Shown here: one piece after another, positions 9,035 to 18,268 of the stretch
Layout of the letters: each line of letters opens with the position of its first letter
How positions within the stretch are numbered: the stretch's first letter is position 1
Assembly (NCBI RefSeq): GCF_015714715.1
Contig: NZ_WAHS01000001.1
Span: 1,612,001-1,676,000, forward strand
Direction: 5' to 3'
Length of the DNA stretch: 64,000 nt
From: Aestuariivirga litoralis
GTDB taxonomy: Bacteria; Pseudomonadota; Alphaproteobacteria; Rhizobiales; Aestuariivirgaceae
Notes under the pieces: generated by a model
Databases searched by the model: none
The model's input: the letters and a program-made list of their open reading frames with translations, nothing else
What the model was told of the DNA's origin: nothing
Translations under genes and position numbers: made by a program

Positions 9035-9157
9035 TTTCAACTCCTGCACTGACGTAAGCCACTATTCTTACAAGCATGGCGCGCAATTGCATATGGTTGA
9101 AAAGTTCACAATGGAATGCTTACGGTTGACCCTAATTTTGTTCGTTACTTAAGATGA

Positions 9158-9601
9158 TTAAGGTGCCTTGGCCGCGTCCAGCTTGTTGATGGCCTCGACA
9201 TTGCCGGCAGATGATCCCTTGGGATCGAAGTCCGATGCGAGATACATGTCCACAATCGCCTTGGCGAGTTCCGGGCCGACCACACGCGCACCCAAGGTGA
9301 TGATCTGCGCATTATTGGATTTTGCAGCACGTTCTGCTGAATAAGTGTCATGTGTTTGCGCGGCGCGAATGCCCGGCACTTTGTTGGCCGAGATGGCAAC
9401 ACCAATGCCCGTGCCGCAAGCCAGAATGGCGCGGTCATATTTTCCCGCAAGCACATCCTTGGCTACGCCTGAGGCCAGATCGGCATAAAAGCCCGCAGCG
9501 CTCAAATTGGTGACTTCGTGCTTGGTGTGGGTTTTGAGATGCGCTTCGATCACATCAACAAGGGGCTTACCTGCGCCGTCTCCGGCTACCGCGATTTTCA
9601 T
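9158..9601 (-). CDS. eryI: RpiB-type sugar-phosphate isomerase (probable erythrose-4-phosphate isomerase EryI)
   Basis: A 147-residue RpiB/LacAB-family isomerase. The catalytic Cys is C62 in [14 protein letters not shown], and the phosphate-binding region [16 protein letters not shown] is present. The start at 9601 overlaps the TpiA-type stop (ATGA); the longer frame only reads into that gene. In Brucella and Sinorhizobium, TpiA- and RpiB-like genes beside eryABCD encode the last two steps of erythritol breakdown, giving D-erythrose 4-phosphate, and were renamed EryH and EryI. Order and company here match that, so EryI is more likely than a general ribose-5-phosphate isomerase. It ends the long minus-strand operon that begins at 17901. 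Confidence 0.86.
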   Translation of the reverse strand: MKIAVAGDGAGKPLVDVIEAHLKTHTKHEVTNLSAAGFYADLASGVAKDVLAGKYDRAILACGTGIGVAISANKVPGIRAAQTHDTYSAERAAKSNNAQIITLGARVVGPELAKAIVDMYLASDFDPKGSSAGNVEAINKLDAAKAP

Positions 9602-10368
9602 GAGAGTGACTCCGTGACTGATTGAACAATGGAAATATATGAGGCGGCATCCCACGCCGAACGACCAATGAACAGGCCATCAATATGTGACTGGTTGGCC
9701 AGGGCCACGCAGTTCTGCGGGTTGACGCTGCCACCATAGAGAATGGGGAGAGAGCCGCCGGTGAGCTTCTGCACCAGAGCGGCGATCTTGATGTGCTGTT
9801 CATTGGCGAATTCCGGTGTGGCCGGCGTGCCACCTTCGCCGATCGACCAGACCGGTTCATAAGCGATGATGACTTTGCCGCTGGCTTCCTTGCTCACATA
9901 TTTGAGCAGGCCGCGCACTTGGCGTTCAAGGGCTTCTGCCGTTTGGCCTGAATCAAATTCAGCCTTGGTGTCGCCGATGCAAACCAGTGCGGTGAGCCCA
10001 TGCTTCAAAGCGGCCTGGGTTTTAAGAGCCACGGTTTCATCAGTTTCACCAAAATGCGCGCGCCGTTCGGAATGGCCGAGTTCGACCAAAGTGGCACCGC
10101 AATCTTTCACCATGGGTGCAGACACTTCGCCGGTCCATGCGCCCTGATCGGCCCAATGCATGTTCTGCGCGCCGATTTTCACTTTGGTGCCGGAAAGCAA
10201 CTGCGCCACTTCAGCGATGTAAGGAAATGGCGGGATGACGAAGGGCTGGCAATTCGTCGCCTGCGCCACCGGAGAAGCGGCAAGCGTACGGGCAAAGCTT
10301 TGCGCATCCGCCCGCAGCTTGTTCATTTTCCAGGATGTGCCGATCCATGGGATCTTGCGGGCCATCAT
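9598..10368 (-). CDS. eryH: Triosephosphate isomerase-family protein (probable tetrulose-phosphate isomerase EryH)
   Basis: A 256-residue TIM-barrel isomerase with the full TIM catalytic set: K14 in SWKMNK, H99 in ELGHSERR, E171 in AYEPVW, and the phosphate loop [10 protein letters not shown]. In ery loci the second TpiA paralogue converts L-3-tetrulose-4-phosphate (erythrulose phosphate) to D-erythrulose-4-phosphate ahead of the RpiB-type EryI. Position directly before the RpiB gene, and ATGA overlaps on both sides, support that role. The gene is coupled to the GlpD-like dehydrogenase upstream. A simple second triosephosphate isomerase cannot be excluded from the active site alone. Confidence 0.88.
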   Translation of the reverse strand: MMARKIPWIGTSWKMNKLRADAQSFARTLAASPVAQATNCQPFVIPPFPYIAEVAQLLSGTKVKIGAQNMHWADQGAWTGEVSAPMVKDCGATLVELGHSERRAHFGETDETVALKTQAALKHGLTALVCIGDTKAEFDSGQTAEALERQVRGLLKYVSKEASGKVIIAYEPVWSIGEGGTPATPEFANEQHIKIAALVQKLTGGSLPILYGGSVNPQNCVALANQSHIDGLFIGRSAWDAASYISIVQSVTESLS

Positions 10369-12029
10369 GTGCTCCTTATCATTTTTGATTTGGGCTTGGG
10401 TGACGCGCTTGGCAAGAGGCGCACGCGGTGTTTCACCGTGAGGATTTCAAGCGCTGATTTCAGTTCGCTAGCGCGCCGCGCCTTGGACCAGCCCAGTTCG
10501 CAGACTGCCACATCGGCGACGCTTTCGAGATCGCGCAAACTTACTTCGCCGCCCAAGCCGAAGACTGTTCGGCGCAGCACGAGGTCAGAAAGCGATTGCA
10601 CCATTTCGTTTCGCGCAATCCATTCAAACTCTGAAAGGAGGTAGCTGCTTGCATCCTGCAGAGCTTCACCAGTCTTGGAGATTTCTTTGGCCGTGGAACC
10701 GTAACGCGCATTTTGCGCATCAGCTTTGCCCACTACAAAATCCCTGCCGCCGCCGATGGCGAGACTGGCTGTCGAGACGACACGCAGGCGCGACAGGCGC
10801 TTCAGCAATGCATCAGCCACTTCTTCGGCAAAGCCCCGGAAGGTGGTCCATTTGCCGCCCACCAGCGAGATGATCGGGAAGCTACGCGTGCCATCCGGTT
10901 CGATTGCTGGCGATGAATGATCGCGGCTGATCAGGCCCACGGATTTCGCATCCGATGCGGGCAAGGGCCTAATGCCACTATAGGCATAGAGGATCTGCTC
11001 GTGCGTGAAATCCAGCGCGGGCAAGAGGCTGCGCAGGCTGGCGATGAAGTAATCGATCTCCCAGTCTTCACATTTCACATTATCAGGATCATCGGCCTTC
11101 TGGTCGGTGGAGCCCACCAGAACATGTCCTTCATAGGGATAGGCCAGAAGGATGCGGCCATCATCAGCCTCAAAGTAAATCATGCGGCCGTTGAGTTCGG
11201 CCAAAAGCTGCGGATGATGCAGAATGATATGAGAGCCCTTGGTGCCACCGATCAGTTTGCTGGGCGCGCCCAGCTTGGCATTCACCGCATCAATCCAGGG
11301 CCCTGCGGCATTGACCACGATTTTTGGCTTCACCGTGAAGGCAAAGCCATCCGTACCCGTGAATGACACAGCGCCATTCTTGGTATCCATGATGGCGGTA
11401 TAGTTCATCGCTGCGGAAAGCGGTTGGGCCGTGAAGCCATCCTTGATCAATTCCCAGACCAGGCGCTCGGGCCGGCTGATCTTGGCATCATAGTAAGTGC
11501 CCGCCGCCACGATGCGCGGCGTGAACGATGGGATTTCGCGCAAGGCCTGCGCCCTGCTCCACATGGCATGGCGCGGCATCACGCGCGCCTTGGCACCGTA
11601 GAAATCATAGAGCATCAACCCCGTCTTAATCAACAATGCACCGCGCGAACGTGCCGTGGCCTTCCATCCGAACAATGTTTTCAGTGCCGGGCCGATGCCC
11701 TTGGCCCAGGAGAAAATCGGGATCACTGTTTCCAGCGGTTCCACGCAATGGGGCGCGTTGCGCAGCAGCAGGTTGCGTTCATAGGTCGATTGCGCGACCA
11801 GGCTGAACTCGCCCGTTTCCAGATATTTCAAGCCGCCATGGATCAGACGGGAGGGTGCCGCACTGGTGCCGGAACCGAAGTCGGACTTGTCCACGATCAG
11901 GCAAGTAACGCCCTGCTCGCAAAGATCACGGTAGAGCCCCGCGCCATTGATGCCCGCGCCAATGATCAGAACATCGACGCCATTTTTGGCCAGCGCTTTG
12001 ATACGTTGCTGTTGCTCTTTGAGCATCAT
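10365..12029 (-). CDS. FAD-dependent glycerol-3-phosphate dehydrogenase-like enzyme, second EryB-type paralogue
   Basis: A 554-residue flavoprotein of the GlpD family. The FAD motif VLIIGAGINGAGLYRDL begins near residue 20, followed by the family signature GTSAAPSRLIHGGLKYLETGEF and, later, YAYSGIRPLP and VGGKWTTFR. It is longer than EryB (503 residues, at 19936) and clearly distinct from it, so it is not a recent copy. It is coupled by ATGA overlap to an FGGY kinase upstream, giving a kinase plus sugar-alcohol-phosphate dehydrogenase pair just like eryA-eryB. I infer it oxidises the phosphate of a second polyol (for example a threitol or another tetritol) or plain glycerol-3-phosphate; sequence alone does not decide. 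Confidence 0.86.
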   Translation of the reverse strand: MMLKEQQQRIKALAKNGVDVLIIGAGINGAGLYRDLCEQGVTCLIVDKSDFGSGTSAAPSRLIHGGLKYLETGEFSLVAQSTYERNLLLRNAPHCVEPLETVIPIFSWAKGIGPALKTLFGWKATARSRGALLIKTGLMLYDFYGAKARVMPRHAMWSRAQALREIPSFTPRIVAAGTYYDAKISRPERLVWELIKDGFTAQPLSAAMNYTAIMDTKNGAVSFTGTDGFAFTVKPKIVVNAAGPWIDAVNAKLGAPSKLIGGTKGSHIILHHPQLLAELNGRMIYFEADDGRILLAYPYEGHVLVGSTDQKADDPDNVKCEDWEIDYFIASLRSLLPALDFTHEQILYAYSGIRPLPASDAKSVGLISRDHSSPAIEPDGTRSFPIISLVGGKWTTFRGFAEEVADALLKRLSRLRVVSTASLAIGGGRDFVVGKADAQNARYGSTAKEISKTGEALQDASSYLLSEFEWIARNEMVQSLSDLVLRRTVFGLGGEVSLRDLESVADVAVCELGWSKARRASELKSALEILTVKHRVRLLPSASPKPKSKMIRST

Positions 12030-13528
12030 GACAGCGCCTCAAGACGCTGCCAGAAAGGCTGCATCGCTGCAGCCATATCAAGGAACAAGGCGTAGCGCGC
12101 ATTCACATCCGCCGCTCGGGCGGGATCAGGCTGGAACACCCTACTGATGGCGGCGAGATCGCGCGGATCAGCCAAGGGTGATGGATAGAGACCTACAGCA
12201 GCACCAGCACACAGCGCGGCACCCCATGATGCGGCCTCATCAGTCTCAGTCACGGTGACTGGCATTTGCAGAATATCGGCGAACAATTGGTTGAACAGCG
12301 GATTGCGCGTGGGGCCGCCTGTCAACCGGGCCTCAGCGAAGGAGAACGCCCCGCGCAGATCATCGATGTGCAGGCGGTGATTGAAGATCACACCTTCCAG
12401 CACCGCGCGCAGCATGGTGCCGCGATCATGCCAGCCGCGCAGGCCGAAGAAGGCGGCACTCGCATCAGGTCCGAAGGGTGAGCCGAACAGATAGGGATGG
12501 AAAAGCACCGACGAGGGCTTTGCCAGTGCCGCCTCAATTTCACGGCTGACAATTTCATGGATCGATGCGCCTGCAGCGTCGCGTTCGTGTTTCGCCAGCG
12601 TATCAAGGAACCAATCATAATTGGCCGATGATGCTGGCGAGATCGCCATGCTGTTCCATAAGCCGGGCGTCACGGCATTGCGGCACAGCCAGCCTGCGCC
12701 GGTGACCGGATGATCGGAGACAACCTGGTTGATCGAGTAAGTGCCGGCCACGATGGCCACTGTGCCGGGCTTGTGCCCGCCCATGCCAAGGGCCGAGGCG
12801 GTGACATCATGCAAGCCCGCCGCAACAGGCGTCCCCGCAACGAGGCCGGTCAATGTCGCCGCTTCAGCAGTCACCTGCCCCGCCACTTGTGCGCATTCAA
12901 AAACCGGTGGCAGCGCATTGCGCAAATTCGTCAGACCGAACAGTGCCAGTGCCTCATCCGAATATTTCTGAGTCTTCACATCAGTGAATGAGACGCTCGC
13001 TTCGGTACGATCAGTGGCAACCTGCCCCGTCAGGCAGAAGCGCAGATAATCTTTGCACGAGAGAACATGGCCGATGCACGCGAAGCGCTCAGGGTCGTGC
13101 CTCTTGATCCAGGCCAGCAAGGATGAATAGGCAGGTGGCGTCGGCATTTGGCCAGTGAGTTCCAGCGCGCGCTCGGCTACGCCATTGCTGTTCCATTCAG
13201 CAATGATCTCAGCCGTGCGGCTATCGAGTGAAAGTATGCCAGCACCTAACGGCTTCTTGTCTTGATCGAGAAGATAAAGCCCATCGCCATGGGCGGTCGC
13301 GGCAACCGCAGCAATATCCGAAGCTGGCCTTCCAGAAGCTGCGATGGCTTCCTTGATGGCCTCGGCGGTACCTTGCCACAACACATGCATGTCGCGTTCC
13401 ACGTGATGGGGTTTCGGCATCAATTGCGGAATGCGGCGGCGCGCGACGGAAAGCTGGCGGCCACTCACATCAAAAACCACCGCCTTGGTGACGGTCAGGC
13501 CGCAATCAATTCCGAGGAGGCTTGGCAT
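12026..13528 (-). CDS. FGGY-family carbohydrate (polyol) kinase, second kinase of the locus
   Basis: A 500-residue cytoplasmic kinase. The N-terminal phosphate-binding strand is LLGIDCGLTVTKAVVFD, the middle carries GLHDVTASALGMGG with the catalytic-region Asp, and the C-terminal ATP region is ARLTGGPTRNPLFNQLFAD followed by DEAASWGAALCAG. It differs from EryA (526 residues, at 18345) throughout and looks nearer to xylulose or erythrulose kinases than to GlpK. It follows the sugar transporter genes after a hairpin and is coupled to the GlpD-like gene. I infer it phosphorylates a sugar or polyol brought in by the same operon's ABC transporter. Confidence 0.88.
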   Translation of the reverse strand: MPSLLGIDCGLTVTKAVVFDVSGRQLSVARRRIPQLMPKPHHVERDMHVLWQGTAEAIKEAIAASGRPASDIAAVAATAHGDGLYLLDQDKKPLGAGILSLDSRTAEIIAEWNSNGVAERALELTGQMPTPPAYSSLLAWIKRHDPERFACIGHVLSCKDYLRFCLTGQVATDRTEASVSFTDVKTQKYSDEALALFGLTNLRNALPPVFECAQVAGQVTAEAATLTGLVAGTPVAAGLHDVTASALGMGGHKPGTVAIVAGTYSINQVVSDHPVTGAGWLCRNAVTPGLWNSMAISPASSANYDWFLDTLAKHERDAAGASIHEIVSREIEAALAKPSSVLFHPYLFGSPFGPDASAAFFGLRGWHDRGTMLRAVLEGVIFNHRLHIDDLRGAFSFAEARLTGGPTRNPLFNQLFADILQMPVTVTETDEAASWGAALCAGAAVGLYPSPLADPRDLAAISRVFQPDPARAADVNARYALFLDMAAAMQPFWQRLEALS

Positions 13529-13540
13529 GAGGAAAACTCA

Positions 13541-13577
13541 AAGAAATGGCGGGCGCCGAGGGAGATCGAGGCCCGCC
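13541..13577 (-). terminator. Hairpin after the sugar-binding-protein gene (attenuator or mRNA end)
   Basis: GGCGGGC at 13548-13554 pairs with GCCCGCC at 13571-13577 across a 16-base loop that can pair partly with itself. On the minus strand it is followed by ATTTCTT. It lies between the binding-protein stop and the kinase start, the usual place for a hairpin that stabilises binding-protein mRNA or partly stops transcription. Confidence 0.55.
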
Positions 13578-13592
13578 ACATCACTAGCTCAA

Positions 13593-14543
13593 TTACTGCG
13601 ACAGGGTGAACGGTGCCGTGTACTTGTCCACATTGTCCTTGGTGATGAGCAGGCAATCGAACAGCTGCTTTTCAGTCTCAGCGCCGGTCTTGCCGGTCTT
13701 GATGAAAGCATCGGCCTGTTCAACGGCCTTCTCCGAGAACACGGCCACTGGCTGCAGCACGGTGTAGGCCATTTCACCAGCCTTCACCGAAGCGACTGCG
13801 TCTGGCGAACCGTCGAAGCCACCAACTTTCACATTGGCGAGCTTGCCGGCTTCCTTCAGCGCAGCGATGGCGCCGAGGGCCATTTCGTCATTGCCGCTGA
13901 TCAGGCCCTGAATGTCAGGATTGGCCTGGAGCAGAGACTGGGTCTTGTCGTGGCCCTTGGTGCGGTCCCAGTCAGCGACTTCCTTGCCGACTTTCTTCAG
14001 GTCTGGATATTGGGTCAGAACGGTTTCATAGCCGTTGGAGCGGGTGGCAGCGTTGTTGTCGGCAGGGTTGCCGAACAGTTCAACGTAGTTGCCCTTGTCG
14101 CCCATGGCCTTCTGCCACTGGGTGGCACCGAGTGCTGCACCCTGTGCGTTGTTCGACACAAGCTGGCCCTTGGCCAGACCTTCCTGGTTCACTTCGGCAT
14201 TCACCAGGAATACCGGAATGTTGGCGGCAACCGCCTTCTTTATCGCACCGATCGAACCATCAGCATTGGCCGGATCGAGAATGATGGCGACCGACTTGTT
14301 GGTGATCGCGGTGTCGATCATGGTCGATTCGGCGTTGGTGTCGCCCTTGTGCGCGCCGACATTGGCGGTGTAGCCCAGCTTTTCAGCGGTGGCCTTGGCC
14401 ACGTTGCCTTCAGTGAGCCAATAGGGGTTGGCCGGATCATTGACGATGATCGAGATCAGGCCGGCAGCGAAAGCCTGGCTGCTGAGCATCGCCGAGACTG
14501 CGGCGGTGGCGAGAAGCATGCGGATTGCGGTTTTAGACATCAT
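13593..14543 (-). CDS. eryG: Sugar/polyol ABC transporter periplasmic binding protein (EryG/RbsB type)
   Basis: A 316-residue ribose-type binding protein. It has a signal peptide of about 25 residues ending at AFA-AG, then the family start LISIIVNDPANPYW and two Rossmann-like lobes (TNKSVAIILDPANADGSIGAIKKA; later VKVGGFDGSPDAVASVKAGE). It should bind the polyol in the periplasm and present it to the permease. It follows the permease gene with a 109-base gap that may hold its own control signals. The family name EryG is inferred from the transporter type and the ery locus, where EryEFG imports erythritol; a related tetritol or pentitol could also be the ligand. Confidence 0.87.
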   Translation of the reverse strand: MMSKTAIRMLLATAAVSAMLSSQAFAAGLISIIVNDPANPYWLTEGNVAKATAEKLGYTANVGAHKGDTNAESTMIDTAITNKSVAIILDPANADGSIGAIKKAVAANIPVFLVNAEVNQEGLAKGQLVSNNAQGAALGATQWQKAMGDKGNYVELFGNPADNNAATRSNGYETVLTQYPDLKKVGKEVADWDRTKGHDKTQSLLQANPDIQGLISGNDEMALGAIAALKEAGKLANVKVGGFDGSPDAVASVKAGEMAYTVLQPVAVFSEKAVEQADAFIKTGKTGAETEKQLFDCLLITKDNVDKYTAPFTLSQ

Positions 14544-14652
14544 TTTCTCCTTGGGTTTTCCTTTAATCTGCCGGTTTGCCCGGCGGTCGTTTCCGTTTCC
14601 AAAGAGCCTCTTTTTTTTCTGGCTCGCCCGGTAACGAAAGTGGTGGGCCTGT

Positions 14653-15699
14653 TCAGGCCGATCTTTTTCTCCCGCTGTACTGGATGGAATTCAGAAGCAC
14701 GGCGAGCACGATGACGGCACCGGTGAACACCGTCTGCCAGTAAGACGAGACACCGATGATGACGAGGCCGTCAGAAAGGAAGCCAATGACGAAGGCGCCC
14801 AGCATGGTGCCGCGCACCGTGCCGCGGCCACCGGTCAAGGCAGCACCACCGATCACCACCGCAGCGATGGCGGTGAGTTCGTAAGAGGTGCCGGCGGTGG
14901 GGCCTGCGGAGGTGAGCTGGGAGGACAGCACCAGACCCGCAATGGCCGCACACACGCCGGACATCATGTAAACCGACATTTGCACGCGCTTTACCGGAAC
15001 GCCGGACAGTTCAGCGGCGCGCATATTGCCGCCCGACGCATAGAGCCAGCGGCCGAAAGCCGTGCGCGACAGAAGCAGGCCACTCAAGATGGCAATCAGG
15101 CCCAGAACCAGCACGCCAATCGGCACATCGACCAGGCGGTTGAAACCCAGCCAGTCAAAGCCGGTATTGCCGAGTTCGGGCTTGCCGCCGAGATTGTTGA
15201 AGGTGAGGCCATTCGTGATCAGCAGCGCCACGCCGCGCGCCACATACATCACACCCAGAGTGGCCACGAAAGCCGGCACGCGGAAATAGGCAATCAGCAC
15301 GCCATTCACCGCACCCATCAAGGCGCCTGCAATGCATGTCAGAATGGCCACCGCCCAGACAGGTTCAAACAGAATGATGCCGAGCGATTTGATCTGCACG
15401 CCCTGCATCAGATAACCGGCGATCACGCCGGACAGGCCGAGGATGGAGCCCACCGAAAGATCGATGCCGCCATTCAGCACAACCAGCAGCATGCCGATGG
15501 CCAGCAGGCCATAGATCGCCACATGCGATGCCATGATCAGGAAATTGCTCACGGTGAAATAGTTGGGCGACAGCAACGAGAACACGATGACGATTGCGAT
15601 CAGCGCCAAGAAGGCGCGGCCCTCAAGGAACAACTCGCCGATATCCAGCTTGCGCTTGGCCGTTCCGGTCTTGCTGCTGGTCACTTTGCTATCCGACAT
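14653..15699 (-). CDS. eryF: Sugar/polyol ABC transporter permease (EryF/RbsC type)
   Basis: A 348-residue permease of the ribose family with eight or more hydrophobic segments. Signatures include NGGIDLSVGSILGLSGVIAG, the ATPase-contact loop AFGRWLYASGGNMRAAELSGVPV and VIGGAALTGGRGTVRGTMLGA. I chose the ATG at 15699, 11 bases after the ATPase stop; the longer frame lies inside the ATPase gene. It forms the membrane channel of the importer at 13593-17251. Confidence 0.9.
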   Translation of the reverse strand: MSDSKVTSSKTGTAKRKLDIGELFLEGRAFLALIAIVIVFSLLSPNYFTVSNFLIMASHVAIYGLLAIGMLLVVLNGGIDLSVGSILGLSGVIAGYLMQGVQIKSLGIILFEPVWAVAILTCIAGALMGAVNGVLIAYFRVPAFVATLGVMYVARGVALLITNGLTFNNLGGKPELGNTGFDWLGFNRLVDVPIGVLVLGLIAILSGLLLSRTAFGRWLYASGGNMRAAELSGVPVKRVQMSVYMMSGVCAAIAGLVLSSQLTSAGPTAGTSYELTAIAAVVIGGAALTGGRGTVRGTMLGAFVIGFLSDGLVIIGVSSYWQTVFTGAVIVLAVLLNSIQYSGRKRSA

Positions 15700-15712
15700 G
15701 GGTTCAATTTCC

Positions 15713-17251
15713 TCAAGCCGCCTTGGCTTCGCCAGAAGCGGCCATGATTTTTTCCTTGGTGGTATCTGATGTGAATTCGGCGGAGATATTGCCGCGGCGC
15801 AGAACAATAATTCTATGCGCAACGCTCAGGCATTCGCCCACTTCCGAAGTGGAATAGATGACGGCCAGGCCCTCTTTGGCGCCCGCTGCCAGAAGCTTGA
15901 ACACTTCCGCCTTGGCACCGACATCGATGCCGCGGCTCGGTTCATCCAGCAGCAGCACTTTCGGGTTGGTGGCCATCATCTTGCCTATGACAACCTTCTG
16001 CTGGTTGCCGCCGGAGAGCGAGCCGATGGGTGCGCGCCCACCATCGGTCTTGATATGCACTTTCTTGATGGCGCCGCTGATCAGATCCTGCTCGCGGCGG
16101 TTGGAAACGAAGAGGCGTTCGACAAAAGCACGAATCGAAGCGAGTGAAAGATTTTGTCCGACAGACATGGTCTGCACCAGGCCATCGCGCTGCCGGTCTT
16201 CCGGTACAAGAGCGAGGCCCTTGTCGATGCGTTCGGCGATGCGCAGATGCGCAACGTCTTCGCCTTTCAGCAGTACCTGGCCGGATGCCGGCTTGAGGCG
16301 GCCTGCCACACATTCGAGAAGCTCGGTGCGGCCTGCGCCCATCAGGCCATAGATGCAAACAATTTCGCCGGATTTCACCGAGAGCGAAAGGTGATCAACA
16401 ACATTGTAACCGCCCCCGGCCGCCGGAACCGTCAAGTCTTCGATGGAGAGCGCCACATCGCCCATCCTGTAGCCAGTCGGCGGTGAGCCGAGATCGAAAT
16501 TCTCGCCCACCATGTTGCGCACGATCCATTCGAGATCAATATCCTTGCGCGGTGCATAGGCCGTCATCGCGCCATCGCGCAGCACCACGGCGTAATTGGT
16601 GATCAGCAACGCCTCTTCGAGGTGATGCGAAATGTAAACGATGGAGACGCCTTTTGCCGTGAGGTCATGCACCACGCGGAACAGCACTTCGACTTCGGTG
16701 GCAGAGAGCGCAGAGGTCGGCTCATCCATGATGAGGATGCGTGAATTGACGGACAGAGCACGGGCGATTTCCACGATCTGCTGCTGGCCCAGGCGCAGGT
16801 CTTCCACCTTGGTCAGGGGATCGATATCCTGCTGCAGTTCTTGCATCAAAGTGCGCGCCTGGCGTTCTTCTTCAGCGAAATCCACCTGACCCGCCTTGAT
16901 CAGCTCGCGGCCCATGAAAATATTGTCGCGCACGGTCAGATTGGGCGCGAGGCTCAGTTCCTGGTGAATGATCGAGATGCCACGGTTGCGCGCGTCCGTG
17001 GATGAAACAAAACTGATCGGCGCACCATCGAGAACGATCTCGCCGCCCGAAGGCTGGATCACACCGGAGAGGATTTTCATCAGCGTGGATTTTCCGGCGC
17101 CATTTTCACCGAACAAGGTTGTCACCTTGCCGCGATAGACGCTGAAATTCACGCCCTTCAAGGCATGGATGTTGCCGAAGGACTTGCTGACATTGCGCGC
17201 TTCCAGCACCACGCCGTCAATGTTCGCCCCTGCTGGTGCGGGCTTGTTCAT
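15713..17251 (-). CDS. eryE: Sugar/polyol ABC transporter ATP-binding protein (EryE/RbsA type)
   Basis: A 512-residue tandem ATPase. The first half has Walker A GENGAGKST near residue 50, LRLGQQQIVEIARAL as signature region and ILIMDEPTSAL as Walker B. The second half begins at about residue 260 with the degenerate loop IYGLMGAGRTELLE and ends with LSGGNQQKVVIGKMM and LLLDEPSRGIDVGA. This asymmetry is normal for RbsA-type proteins, where the second site is weak. Its start overlaps the DUF2291 stop by ATGA. It energises import through the permease encoded next. Confidence 0.91.
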   Translation of the reverse strand: MNKPAPAGANIDGVVLEARNVSKSFGNIHALKGVNFSVYRGKVTTLFGENGAGKSTLMKILSGVIQPSGGEIVLDGAPISFVSSTDARNRGISIIHQELSLAPNLTVRDNIFMGRELIKAGQVDFAEEERQARTLMQELQQDIDPLTKVEDLRLGQQQIVEIARALSVNSRILIMDEPTSALSATEVEVLFRVVHDLTAKGVSIVYISHHLEEALLITNYAVVLRDGAMTAYAPRKDIDLEWIVRNMVGENFDLGSPPTGYRMGDVALSIEDLTVPAAGGGYNVVDHLSLSVKSGEIVCIYGLMGAGRTELLECVAGRLKPASGQVLLKGEDVAHLRIAERIDKGLALVPEDRQRDGLVQTMSVGQNLSLASIRAFVERLFVSNRREQDLISGAIKKVHIKTDGGRAPIGSLSGGNQQKVVIGKMMATNPKVLLLDEPSRGIDVGAKAEVFKLLAAGAKEGLAVIYSTSEVGECLSVAHRIIVLRRGNISAEFTSDTTKEKIMAASGEAKAA

Positions 17252-17901
17252 TCCACCGACGCCTTGACGGGCGTGACCAGCCAGCCCTTGGGATTGATCA
17301 GCTTGAACACGCCGGTGACGGTGATTTTCTTGCCGGTGAGATTGGCCGCATCGATTCCAGCCAGCGTTTGCTTCTTCATCTCATTGTTGAGGGCAGAACC
17401 GGCGTCCTGATATTCAATCTGGTTGGTGAACTGGCCGAACTTGATGGTGCCGGTCGCGTCACGCAGATCGGTGCCATTGATCGCCGGGCCCATCTGCACA
17501 CGCACCAGCGTGCCTTCGGGCAAGCCATCAACAGCCACTTTATAGATGCCGGATGAGCCTTCGCCCGCCGTGCCGGTGAAAGTGACAGGGATCACCGGAC
17601 CCGTATTGGTGGCTACGCCATATTTCGTGCCGGCGGCCGTAGCGTCGGTTGCGATGGCTGCGCCCAGCTCTTTTGAATCCACGGCATGTTCGAGAATGAA
17701 TTTCTGCACGTCAGGGAATTTCGCCGCGCCGTATTCTTCTTTCGAGAAGACCTTCTTGCGCACATCATCGGCCGAACCGACGACCACGACCTTGGTGCTC
17801 GCTGCCATTGCGCCGAACAGCACGACCGCCGCGACGCCAAGGATGATCCAGCCCTTGCGGGACGAGAGTGAAGACGAGGTGCGGGTTTCATTCAGCGACA
17901 T
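17248..17901 (-). CDS. DUF2291 family protein, first gene of the polyol transporter operon
   Basis: A 217-residue protein with a cytoplasmic start, one membrane or signal segment (WIILGVAAVVLFGAMAAS, about residues 18-35) and a periplasmic domain ending in GVFKLINPKGWLVTPV. Such DUF2291 proteins are recurrently found ahead of ribose-type sugar ABC transporter genes; no biochemical role is established to my knowledge. I chose the ATG at 17901 because it places the membrane segment near the N-terminus; the upstream frame adds 31 basic residues and uses the control region. ATGA overlap with the ATPase suggests it acts with the importer, perhaps as an outer sensor or assembly factor. Confidence 0.78.
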   Translation of the reverse strand: MSLNETRTSSSLSSRKGWIILGVAAVVLFGAMAASTKVVVVGSADDVRKKVFSKEEYGAAKFPDVQKFILEHAVDSKELGAAIATDATAAGTKYGVATNTGPVIPVTFTGTAGEGSSGIYKVAVDGLPEGTLVRVQMGPAINGTDLRDATGTIKFGQFTNQIEYQDAGSALNNEMKKQTLAGIDAANLTGKKITVTGVFKLINPKGWLVTPVKASVE

Positions 17902-18018
17902 GAGCGGCCTCGCAGCGCGAAGCCGTGGCCGCGCAATTGAACTTTTGATGTGATGCGAAGACCTGACCCGGCTTCCATTTCGTCTCCCATTCACTCAAGC
18001 GCTCTGCGGCGCCTTCAC

Positions 18019-18034
18019 GAGTAATTATTTACTC
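18019..18034. repeat. Inverted repeat GAGTAA-N4-TTACTC
   Basis: Six-base perfect arms around TTAT, located downstream of the leftward -35 box. It differs in sequence from the TGAA/TTCA sites, so it may bind another factor or simply shape the leftward 5' untranslated region. Confidence 0.45.
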
Positions 18035-18043
18035 ACTGTGGAA

Positions 18044-18063
18044 TGAATTTCAGTTCATGTCAA
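18044..18063 (-). promoter_or_regulatory. Leftward promoter element with operator-like palindrome
   Basis: Read leftward, a perfect -35 box TTGACA (plus-strand TGTCAA, 18058-18063) is followed at once by TGAACTGAAATTCA (18044-18057), a TGAA-N6-TTCA palindrome. A repressor bound there would sit in the promoter spacer. The -10 hexamer is poorly matched at 17 bases, so the promoter call is moderate. It would drive the DUF2291 to rpiB operon. Confidence 0.5.
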
Positions 18064-18073
18064 TTGCCAATGC

Positions 18074-18086
18074 TGAAATTTATTCA
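18074..18086. promoter_or_regulatory. Palindrome TGAA-N5-TTCA, auxiliary operator candidate
   Basis: TGAAATTTATTCA has the same half-sites as the two promoter palindromes but a spacer one base shorter. It lies just upstream of the leftward -35 box and could support cooperative binding. Confidence 0.4.
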
Positions 18087-18268
18087 TTGCACTGCACATT
18101 ATTTCGCACTGCAACAAAGCAATTGCGGGAAGCAAATTATCGATGAATGATCCGCATCTAGAGATGATTGCGAGATACGTGAGTAATTTCAGAATTATCC
18201 GAGCGGCGACCGCTCCGGTTCCCGGTCAATAAATCTGCCTGAGGCCGCAGAGTCCTCAAAAGAGCCAA

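Noticed and set aside
13431-14714. A 427-codon plus-strand frame over the kinase and binding-protein genes
   Set aside because: It lies antisense to two well-supported genes, has no domain I recognise and has a composition expected from the complement of GC-rich coding sequence.
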